DNA of 63,296 nt, from positions 1 to 63,296 of the forward strand of contig NZ_LGHK01000107.1 of assembly GCF_001908235.1 (NCBI RefSeq), read 5' to 3'. The DNA is from Bradyrhizobium sp. NAS96.2 (GTDB lineage Bacteria; Pseudomonadota; Alphaproteobacteria; Rhizobiales; Xanthobacteraceae). The translations under genes and the position numbers were made by a program. The stretch's first letter is position 1. Every line of letters starts with the position of its first letter. Under the pieces are notes generated by a model. The model did no database searches and was not told where the DNA came from. It saw nothing but the letters and a program-made list of their open reading frames with translations. This document shows, one piece after another, positions 8,329 to 15,493 of this stretch.

Positions 8329-9087
8329 TCAGGCCGCCTTCGCCGTGATCAGCACGTCTTCCGCCGGCATCAGCACGTCGCTGCCGAGCAGGAAGCCGCG
8401 GCAGCTGCGCAGCGAGCGCAGCGCGCGGTTGAAGTCGATACCGGTCGACACCAGCGCCCGCAGCGTCCGCGGATTGCGCGCGATGCCGCGCAGCACCTTG
8501 CGCAGGTCGATGTCGCCATTCGGCTTCACCGCGGATTTCGCAAGCTCCGGCAGCGCCCGGTGCGCGGGATCGCTGATCACGCGCAGCGCGGCGAACGGAA
8601 CGCCTGCCTTGGCGGCATAGGCAGCCGCGATATGGCTCTCCATGTCGACTGCGGCTGCGCCCGTCATCGAACGCAGCGCGGCCTTGCAGGCCTTCGCCGC
8701 AATCACCTCTTCCACGCCGGCAAGACCGCCGCGGACGATCCTGCGGCGCTTCAGCGCAGCGCTGGCGATCATCTCTTCGTTCAGGGCGGATGCCGCAAGG
8801 AAACGCGTATCGCCGGACATCACCTCGGTCGCGACCACGACGTCGCCCGACTTGAGCGACGGGTCGAGCCCGCCGGCCACGCCGAACGAAATCACGCCGC
8901 GGAAGGTCGTCGGATCCAGCGTCGCCAGCAATGCACGCAGCTGCTGCGGATCGCTCGAACTGCAAATTACGATCATGCCGGGACCCGCTGCGATACGGGC
9001 CTCCTGCACCAATCCAGTCACGATTAATACCGGCCGAGGATCAATTCTACTGCCCACGGTCTCGGCGGCCCCCGCCTCAACAATCAC
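8329..9087 (-). CDS. hpnG: Adenosylhopane nucleosidase/phosphorylase HpnG
   Basis: HpnG removes adenine from adenosylhopane to yield ribosylhopane. This 252-residue protein belongs to the MTA/SAH nucleosidase-purine phosphorylase superfamily. It has the glycine-rich GVISFGVAGGLDPSL near residue 65, the ribose-contacting VDMESH and the ALRVISDPA segment near the active-site Asp. The start is GTG. Its first bases overlap the TGA of shc by four bases (GTGA), so it is translationally coupled as the last gene of hpnCDE-shc-hpnG. Confidence 0.92.
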   Translation of the reverse strand: MIVEAGAAETVGSRIDPRPVLIVTGLVQEARIAAGPGMIVICSSSDPQQLRALLATLDPTTFRGVISFGVAGGLDPSLKSGDVVVATEVMSGDTRFLAASALNEEMIASAALKRRRIVRGGLAGVEEVIAAKACKAALRSMTGAAAVDMESHIAAAYAAKAGVPFAALRVISDPAHRALPELAKSAVKPNGDIDLRKVLRGIARNPRTLRALVSTGIDFNRALRSLRSCRGFLLGSDVLMPAEDVLITAKAA

Positions 9088-11066
9088 ATCCCGACCCCTA
9101 CCACCCTGCTATTGGTGCTTCTCAGATTCCGATACCGCGCCAGCGCCCAGAGCGGAAAGAACTTCGAGTAGCCATGATATCGCAAGTAAAATACCCGCGG
9201 AAACCCCGTTGCGGTGTATCGCTGCTCGTCCCACAGCCCTTTTTCCGTCTGTGTTGCCTTTAGGTACTCCACACCCCGCGCAACGGCGGGGTTTTCGATC
9301 TCTCCGGCCGCCATTAATCCAAGCAAGGCCCATGCCGTTTGCGACGAGGTCGATGGCGCAACTTCGTAACCCTTGTAATCCAGCCGGTAGCTGACGGCAT
9401 CCTCGCCCCAGCCGCCGTCCTGATTCTGGACGGACGCCAGCCAGTCGACCGCCTTTCGGATCATCGGGTCGTTGCGATCGACCCCTGCGACATTTAGCGC
9501 CGAGAGCACCGACCAGGTGCCGTAGATGTAATTCAGGCCCCAGCGACCGTACCAGGAGCCCTCGGCCAGCTGGGTGCGGCGCAGATAGGCAACGCCATCG
9601 GCCATCGCCTTGTTGCTCTCGGCGGTCTCGCCGAGCTGGCCCAGCATCGAGATGCAGCGCGCGGTGACATCCTCGGTCGGCGGATCGAGCAATGCGCCGT
9701 GATCGGAGAACGGGATGTTGTTGAGGTAATATTCGAGGTTGTTGACGTCGAACGCGGCCCAGCCGCCGTCGCGGCTCTGCAGCCCCTCGATCCATTCGCG
9801 GCCACGCGCGATCGCCTCGTCATATTCCCGGGTTCCGGTATGACGCCGCACGCGATCCATCGCCATCACGACCACGGCGGTGTCGTCGAGATCGGGATAA
9901 TGGTCGTTGTTGTACTGGAACGCCCAGCCGCCGGGACGGACGTCCGGCGCCTTGACCGCCCAGTCGCCCTTCAGCTCCAGCACCTGGCGCGGCTTCAGCC
10001 AGTCGAGACCCTGCTTGGCCTTGGCGAGGGTGTCGTCGCCGCCCGCTTCCTGCAGCGCGTGGCAGGTCAGCGCGGTGTCCCACACCGGCGAGACGCAGGG
10101 CTGGCAATAGGCCTCGTCGTCGCCGACCACGAGCAGCTTGTCGATGCCGCGGCGAGTGATCGCGCGCGGCGGGAAATTCTCGTCCTTGCCGAGCGCCTCG
10201 TACATCATGACGATGTTGGCCATCGGCGGATAGATCGCGCCCATGCCGTCTTCGCCGTTCAGCCGCTCTTCGGTGAAGGCGAGCGCGGCATCGATCGCGC
10301 GCTGGCGCAGGCTCTTCGGAAACATCGGCTCGATCACGCGCAGCACGGCGTCGAGCGAGCGGAACAGGTAGAACCAGCTCGCGCTCTGATGCGGCGCCTT
10401 CGGCGCCATGCGAACCGATTTCGGATCCTCCAGGAACAGCTCGTCGATGCCGACGCCCTTTGGATTCTTCGCGCGCGGCTTCAGCGCGGCGAGCACCATC
10501 AGCGGCACCATCGTGGTGCGCGCCCAATAGGAAATCTTGTTGATGTGGAACGGCGACCACATCGGCAGCAGCATGATCTCGATCGGCAGCACCGGCGTTG
10601 CGCGCCAGGTCACGACGCCATAGAGCGCGAGCAGGAAGCGCGTGAACACGTTGCTGCCCGAAGCGCCGCCGCGCGAGAGGATCGCTTCGCGCGCCCGCAC
10701 CATATGCGGCGCGTCGACGGAATCGCCGATCATCTTCAGCGCGAAGTACGACTTCACGCTGGCGCTCATGTCGAACGGGCCATCATGCACCAGCGGCCAG
10801 CCGCCATGCGCGCCCTGGACGCGGCGCAGATAGTTGCCGAGCTTGGCCTCGAGTGCGGCATCGATGGGCTCGGCCAGATAGTGACGCAGCAGGATGTACT
10901 CGGCCGGAATGGTGCTGTCGGCCTCGAGCTCGAACACCCAATGTCCGTCGGACTGGCGATAGCCGAGCAGCGCTTCGGTTGCCTTGGAGATGCTCTTCTC
11001 CAGCGCGACCGGATCGACTGCAACGCCGTGATCTCTCGAAAGCATTTCGCTCGATATCCTCTTCAT
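9084..11066 (-). CDS. shc: Squalene-hopene cyclase
   Basis: This cyclase turns squalene into hopene/hopanol in one polycyclisation and is the committing enzyme of hopanoid synthesis (also called HpnF). It is a monotopic membrane protein with an alpha6-alpha6 double barrel. The 660-residue sequence has the DxDD proton donor at residues 392-395 (PDLDDTAVV), many QW repeats such as QSRDGGWAAFD and QNQDGGWGED, and the conserved CVSPVWDT and RWGLNYIYGTW blocks. Length is typical for the family. It sits 45 bases after hpnE in the same operon and overlaps hpnG by four bases. Confidence 0.97.
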   Translation of the reverse strand: MKRISSEMLSRDHGVAVDPVALEKSISKATEALLGYRQSDGHWVFELEADSTIPAEYILLRHYLAEPIDAALEAKLGNYLRRVQGAHGGWPLVHDGPFDMSASVKSYFALKMIGDSVDAPHMVRAREAILSRGGASGSNVFTRFLLALYGVVTWRATPVLPIEIMLLPMWSPFHINKISYWARTTMVPLMVLAALKPRAKNPKGVGIDELFLEDPKSVRMAPKAPHQSASWFYLFRSLDAVLRVIEPMFPKSLRQRAIDAALAFTEERLNGEDGMGAIYPPMANIVMMYEALGKDENFPPRAITRRGIDKLLVVGDDEAYCQPCVSPVWDTALTCHALQEAGGDDTLAKAKQGLDWLKPRQVLELKGDWAVKAPDVRPGGWAFQYNNDHYPDLDDTAVVVMAMDRVRRHTGTREYDEAIARGREWIEGLQSRDGGWAAFDVNNLEYYLNNIPFSDHGALLDPPTEDVTARCISMLGQLGETAESNKAMADGVAYLRRTQLAEGSWYGRWGLNYIYGTWSVLSALNVAGVDRNDPMIRKAVDWLASVQNQDGGWGEDAVSYRLDYKGYEVAPSTSSQTAWALLGLMAAGEIENPAVARGVEYLKATQTEKGLWDEQRYTATGFPRVFYLRYHGYSKFFPLWALARYRNLRSTNSRVVGVGM

Positions 11067-11111
11067 CGCGGCCCGGCTGATCGAAAGCCGCGGCCGCTTA
11101 ACAGATCGAAT

Positions 11112-12362
11112 CTAGCGCGTGGCCAGAACCAGATCGGCGGCGCGATCACCTGACCGCACCGATCCCTCGATGGTTGCCGGCAACCCGGTAGCAGTCCAGT
11201 CGCCGGCAAGGAACAGGTTTTTTTGCGCCGTTGCGGCGCCCGGACGCAGGGCGTTCTGCTCCGGCGTCGCCTCAAATGTGGCACGGCGCTCGCGCACGAT
11301 CTGCCACGGCGGCAGGTCACCGGAAACACCCGACGCCTTGCAGATATCCCGCCAGATCGCCTGCGCGAGCTCCTCGCGCGGCATGTCGACCAGGCGGTCG
11401 CCGTTGCTGATCGTGATCGACAGCCGTTGCGGGAACGCGAACAGCCACTCCACGAGGCCGCCGACCACGCCGAGAATGGGCGCGGCATCGCGCGGCGGAT
11501 CGACGCGGAAATGCGCGTTCACGATGGCGCGGAATTTGGTCGGGGTTTTCACGCCGGGCAATAGGGCGGCCGCAGCGCGCGGCGGCACCGCGAGCACGAT
11601 GGCATCGCCGGCCGCCAGCGCGATCTTGTCGCCGCCGCCAAAATCGAGCTCCGTGACGCGATCACCGGACATGCCAAGCGCACGCAATTCGTGACTGAAC
11701 TGGACGCTGTGACCCCGCTCCTGCAGCAGCTTCACGGCCGGCTCGATCAGGACCGAGCTCAAGCCGTCGCGCGCGATCAGCGGGCGGCAGGCCTGCCCGC
11801 CCGCGAGCAGCGTCTCGCGCACGATGGCGCCGGCAAGCCCCGCCGAGCCCTCCGGCGGATCGACGTTCAGCGCAGCGAGCAGCAGCGGCTGCACCAGGCG
11901 GTCATACAGCGTGCCCTTGCAGGGAATGGTGTTGCCGACCAGCGCCTCGGTGCCGGCCCAGGCCAGCGGCGCCAATGCGAGATAGTCACGCAAGGTCGTG
12001 TCCGGGACGCGGCGCGCCTCATCGAACACCCACAGCGGCAGGCGTGAATCGCCGAGGTCGAGCTGCCAGCGCTGGCCGGAGGCCAGATCGACAAACGGAA
12101 ACTGCGCGCGTGCGGGCCCCACCAGGCCGGCCTCGGTACCGATCGAACGCGCGTAGCTCAGCGCATGGCGATTGCCCGACAGCAGGAGATGGTTGCCGTT
12201 GTCGATCGTGAGATTGGTGGCGGCGTCGAAATAGGAGCGGCAGCGGCCGCCGGCCTGCTGCGTCGCCTCGTGGACGGCGACCCTGTAGCCGCCATTGGCG
12301 AGCCGCACGGCGGCGGAGAGGCCGGAAATACCGGCACCGATGATATGAACGGTCTTTTGCAT
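11112..12362 (-). CDS. hpnE: Hydroxysqualene dehydroxylase HpnE
   Basis: This FAD-dependent amine-oxidase-fold enzyme reduces hydroxysqualene to squalene, the third step of the HpnCDE route. The 416-residue protein opens with the dinucleotide-binding Rossmann motif HIIGAGISGLSAA (residues ~6-18), followed by an acidic cofactor residue in AVHEATQQAGGRC. The C-terminal FAD motif is LFLAGDWTATGLPATIEG. The ATG at 12362 overlaps the hpnD stop by one base (TGATG). The frame stays open upstream into hpnD, but that extension is plainly out-of-frame hpnD sequence. The order hpnC-hpnD-hpnE in overlapping frames suggests coupled translation. Confidence 0.93.
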   Translation of the reverse strand: MQKTVHIIGAGISGLSAAVRLANGGYRVAVHEATQQAGGRCRSYFDAATNLTIDNGNHLLLSGNRHALSYARSIGTEAGLVGPARAQFPFVDLASGQRWQLDLGDSRLPLWVFDEARRVPDTTLRDYLALAPLAWAGTEALVGNTIPCKGTLYDRLVQPLLLAALNVDPPEGSAGLAGAIVRETLLAGGQACRPLIARDGLSSVLIEPAVKLLQERGHSVQFSHELRALGMSGDRVTELDFGGGDKIALAAGDAIVLAVPPRAAAALLPGVKTPTKFRAIVNAHFRVDPPRDAAPILGVVGGLVEWLFAFPQRLSITISNGDRLVDMPREELAQAIWRDICKASGVSGDLPPWQIVRERRATFEATPEQNALRPGAATAQKNLFLAGDWTATGLPATIEGSVRSGDRAADLVLATR

Positions 12363-13198
12363 CAGATGATCGCGTAACGGAGAAGAATGCCGATCTTGGC
12401 CGCCTTGGACACACGCACCGGCGCACGCGGGGCGGTGAAGCCGCGCGCGATCAAGAGATCGAGGATCGCGCGGTAGTATTTCGACATGATCCGCGGCGCG
12501 CGCACGGCGCGGCGCGAATTGCGCTTCATGATCTCGTCGGACTTCTGGAAATGCATCTTGGCGCGCTCGGCGAGCGGCGCGCAGACCTTCGGCAACGCGC
12601 GGTCGGCGGTGACGCGGGCCGGGTCGTTGTTGGTGATGCCGGCATGCCAAAGCCATTCGCGCGGCAGATAGAGCCGGCCGAGACCGGCATCCTCGTCGAT
12701 GTCGCGCAGGATGTTGGTGAGCTGCAGAGCACGGCCGAGGTGATACGCAAGCTGGATGCCATCGTCCTCGGGCAGGCCGAACACACGCACCGACAGCCGG
12801 CCGACTGCGCTCGCGACGCGATCGCAATACAGATCAAGCGTCGCAAGATCCGGGGCGCGGATGTCCTGCGGCACGTCCATCTCCATGCCGTCGACGATCG
12901 CGACGAAATCCTCGCGCTTCAGGCCGAAGGTCTTCACCGACGCGACATAGTCCTTCAGCCGCTCCGGCGGATGCCCGGCATAGAGCGCGTCGATATCGTC
13001 GCGCCACTGCTGCAATGCGGCCAGGCGCTCCGGCCGCGGACCGTCGGAATCGGCGATGTCGTCGACCTGACGGCAGAAGCTGTAGATCTGAAACATCGCC
13101 TCGCGCTGCGCGTGCGGCAGGATGCGCATCGCGGCATAGAACGAGCTGCCCGAAGCGGTGCTTCCGTAATTCGCGTTGGCCGCCGCCTCAGCACTCAT
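12362..13198 (-). CDS. hpnD: Presqualene diphosphate synthase HpnD
   Basis: HpnD condenses two farnesyl diphosphates to presqualene diphosphate, the first step to squalene in bacteria that lack a single squalene synthase. The 278-residue trans-isoprenyl-diphosphate-synthase head-to-head fold shows both Asp-rich magnesium sites, RQVDDIAD (near residue 45) and NILRDIDEDAG (near residue 165), and the conserved GRLYLP. It overlaps hpnC by four bases (ATGA) and hpnE by one. Confidence 0.94.
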   Translation of the reverse strand: MSAEAAANANYGSTASGSSFYAAMRILPHAQREAMFQIYSFCRQVDDIADSDGPRPERLAALQQWRDDIDALYAGHPPERLKDYVASVKTFGLKREDFVAIVDGMEMDVPQDIRAPDLATLDLYCDRVASAVGRLSVRVFGLPEDDGIQLAYHLGRALQLTNILRDIDEDAGLGRLYLPREWLWHAGITNNDPARVTADRALPKVCAPLAERAKMHFQKSDEIMKRNSRRAVRAPRIMSKYYRAILDLLIARGFTAPRAPVRVSKAAKIGILLRYAII

Positions 13199-14073
13199 GC
13201 GCCTGCCGCCGTCTTGGAGACCGCACGCCGTCCGGTCGCGCGCTGCGCGGTCTCGCCGGCGACGCCGCCGAGGCTCTGCAGCAACAGTTCAACCTTGCTC
13301 AAATGCACGCGCTCGCTGAGCGGATCGCGCACCTTCAGCATGTTGACGATCTTGTCGGCGAACGCCTGGATCACGGAGATCTCGAGCCCGAGCCGGAAAT
13401 CCTTCACCTCGGCGGCGAGCGACTTGCTCTGGTCGAGCAGCACGGCGGTGCGCACCGCAAGCGCCTGCAGGCATTTGAGCAGGGCCGGCTGTGACTTCGC
13501 CTCGCCCAGCATCTCGACGGTCGCGCCCGCGGCGGCGAGCGCATCGCGCGGCAGGTAGACGCGGTTCAGGTTGCGGTAGTCCTTGCCGCAGTCCTGCAGA
13601 TGATTGTTGATCTGCAAGGCCGCGCAGAGCGCATCCGACGCCGCCCAGGTCGAGGTATCCTCGCCATGGACGTCGAGCATGAACCGCCCGACCGGCATCG
13701 CCGAATAGCGGCAATAATCGATCACATCGTCCCAGGTTTCGTAGCGCAGCTTGGTGACGTCGAGGCGGAACGCCACCAGCACGTCGAGCGCATGCCGCGG
13801 CGCCATGCCGCGCTCGGCGAAGGCCCGGCGCAGATCGACCGCTTCCTTCTGGGTCTCGCCATTGCCGAGCAGTTCGGCCTCCATGAGGTCGAGATAGCGC
13901 AGCTTCTCGTCGGCCGGCAACGTGGCGTGATCGGCGATATCGTCGGCGGTGCGGACGAAATTATAGAAGGCCAGGATCAGGGCACGATGCCGCGGATGAA
14001 TGATCCACGACGCGACCGGAAAATTCTCGTCGCGGTGGGTCTTTCCGGATCGCAGGTCGCTCGCGGTGGTCAT
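13195..14073 (-). CDS. hpnC: Hydroxysqualene synthase HpnC
   Basis: HpnC converts presqualene diphosphate to hydroxysqualene. This 292-residue paralogue of HpnD has Asp-rich motif one as RTADDIADH (near residue 45) and a second motif altered to INNHLQDCGKDY, consistent with HpnC using water rather than NADPH. NRVYLP is also conserved. It is the first gene of the hpnC-D-E-shc-G operon, so its promoter should lie in 14074-14267 or before the small secreted-protein gene at 14268-14507. Confidence 0.94.
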   Translation of the reverse strand: MTTASDLRSGKTHRDENFPVASWIIHPRHRALILAFYNFVRTADDIADHATLPADEKLRYLDLMEAELLGNGETQKEAVDLRRAFAERGMAPRHALDVLVAFRLDVTKLRYETWDDVIDYCRYSAMPVGRFMLDVHGEDTSTWAASDALCAALQINNHLQDCGKDYRNLNRVYLPRDALAAAGATVEMLGEAKSQPALLKCLQALAVRTAVLLDQSKSLAAEVKDFRLGLEISVIQAFADKIVNMLKVRDPLSERVHLSKVELLLQSLGGVAGETAQRATGRRAVSKTAAGA

Positions 14074-14267
14074 GGGAAATTTGGGCTACACTGGTCATGG
14101 CACGACGCAGGCGCGAACCGTCAGCGCATGCGGGGGATTTGCGAGCCCCATATAGGGGAATACGCCACCAAAACCAATGCTATCTGTGACCGCCAGCATA
14201 TGCAGCCGCGGCCGGCACGGAGCCAGCCGCGGTGTCGATAGCGGTCCCTTGAGACCTGAATTCGATC

Positions 14268-14507
14268 TTATTGGCCGTGGGTCTTCAGCACCTGGTCGCA
14301 GGCGGTGCTGATCTTGCTGCGGTTCTGCTGCAGGCAAGCGAGAATGGTGAAGTCGCCCTGATCGATGACGGAGCGGCAGTGACGCTGCACGTCACGCGTG
14401 CAGGCCTTCTGCTCATCGGGTGTACCGCGTCCCTGCTGCTGCTGGGCGACGGCGCTGGACGCAAGCGGGATCGACAACAGGGCAAGAGCCAAGAGAAATT
14501 TACGCAT
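14268..14507 (-). CDS. Small secreted cysteine-rich protein
   Basis: A 79-residue protein with a clear signal peptide (MRKFLLALALLSIPLASSAVA, cleaved near residue 21). The mature part of ~55 residues has four cysteines: ACTRDVQRHC, LACLQQN and STACDQV. The spacing resembles one unit of the Cys-rich GLG1-type repeat found in short rhizobial periplasmic proteins, probably with two disulfides. It lies upstream of hpnC on the same strand with a 194-bp gap, so it may share or precede the hopanoid promoter. Function is unknown. Confidence 0.75.
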   Translation of the reverse strand: MRKFLLALALLSIPLASSAVAQQQQGRGTPDEQKACTRDVQRHCRSVIDQGDFTILACLQQNRSKISTACDQVLKTHGQ

Positions 14508-14910
14508 CGTATTCCTTCATTTCCGACAGCAGAAAATCTGTTCCCGAAAGCGTTTCGGCAAGGCCGGGACGGATTTTGGGGATTGCAGACGCCACGTAAC
14601 GCGGCAACGGATTGACGACAAGCACTGCTAAATGCGGCTAAATTTGCGGCGCTGTAAACCCCTGCTTAAGTCGTTGATTCACAACACCGATTCACGCCAT
14701 CACTTTGTCGCGCTTGGCTATTGCGGATGGTACTCGCGCAAAGCTAGATGCCATGATGAGGCCACCGGCTTCTGATTCTGTTCGATGACGAAAGGCGTGG
14801 CGCACCCCGCCTCTGTCGTTTGAACCTAACATTCTTGGGTGACACTAAACCTTCGATGCGGCGAGACGCTTTCTTGCGAAAGAGGCGTTGATTTTGATGG
14901 GAAATTCACA
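14508..14910. other. Intergenic region between divergent small secreted genes
   Basis: This 403-bp gap separates the leftward Cys-rich gene and the rightward secreted-protein gene and must carry both promoters. It is noticeably richer in A and T than the genes around it. No RNA gene, strong hairpin or clear sigma consensus was identified by eye. Confidence 0.5.
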
Positions 14911-15414
14911 ATGAAACTGTTTGGTTCCAGCCTTTATGGTCAGGCCCTCAGAGCTGTGGGCGTCGGCGCCGCACTGATGCTGTCTGCCTCCGCGGTCCAT
15001 GCCCAGGCCAGCGGGCCGTTTGCCGGTTTTGCCGGCTCTTGGACCGGCACGGGCACGGTGGCGTTGTCCAACGGCACGACCGAACGCATTCGTTGCAAGG
15101 CGGATTACAAGGTCGCGCCATCGGGTCTGAGCCTGAAGCAGACCCTGCATTGCGCCAGCGACAGCTACAAATTCGACCTCTCCAGCGACGTCACAAGCCA
15201 GGGCGACCGGATCTCCGGCAACTGGAGCGAGGCGAGCCGCAACATCTTCGGCAATTTGCAGGGCACCGCGGGCGGCGGCCGGATCGACGTGTTCGTCGAG
15301 GCGTCCGGCTTTGCCGCCAACCTGAACCTGCAGACCAACGGCTCCAAGCAGGTGGTGCAGATCGACTCCAAGGGCGAGATCCGCGGCGTCACGATCACGA
15401 TGACGAAGACCTGA
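14911..15414 (+). CDS. Conserved secreted protein, beta-rich, unknown function
   Basis: This 167-residue protein has a signal peptide (GVGAALMLSASAVHA, cleaved near residue 31). The mature domain has alternating Gly/Ser/Thr and hydrophobic residues typical of a beta-sandwich or small barrel: FAGSWTGTGTVALSNGT, two cysteines (RIRCKADY and LHCASDSY), and NWSEASRNIFGNLQG. Similar hypothetical proteins occur widely in rhizobia. The ATG at 14911 gives a proper signal peptide, while an upstream in-frame ATG at 14839 would prefix 24 polar residues. A strong terminator follows 28 bases after the stop. No function is assigned. Confidence 0.8.
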   Translation: MKLFGSSLYGQALRAVGVGAALMLSASAVHAQASGPFAGFAGSWTGTGTVALSNGTTERIRCKADYKVAPSGLSLKQTLHCASDSYKFDLSSDVTSQGDRISGNWSEASRNIFGNLQGTAGGGRIDVFVEASGFAANLNLQTNGSKQVVQIDSKGEIRGVTITMTKT

Positions 15415-15441
15415 CACTCCCGATCGATTTCGCTGACAAAC

Positions 15442-15480
15442 AAAAGGCCCGGTTCCGAGCGCTTCGGAACCGGGCCTTTT
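15442..15480. terminator. Bidirectional rho-independent terminator
   Basis: A perfect 17-bp stem (AAAAGGCCCGGTTCCGA at 15442-15458, complement at 15464-15480) with a 5-base loop. The A-run at one end and T-run at the other make it work on both strands, serving the secreted-protein gene (rightward) and the RND exporter (leftward). It shares the AAAGGCCCG core with the terminator after hpnH. Confidence 0.88.
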
Positions 15481-15493
15481 CATTGTCGGTCGA

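Noticed and set aside
9699..11153. A 484-codon open frame antisense to shc
   Set aside because: It mirrors the cyclase gene and shows composition typical of a shadow frame.
14508..14910. A small RNA in the AT-richer intergenic region
   Set aside because: No strong terminator hairpin or promoter pair was found by eye; RNA data would be needed.
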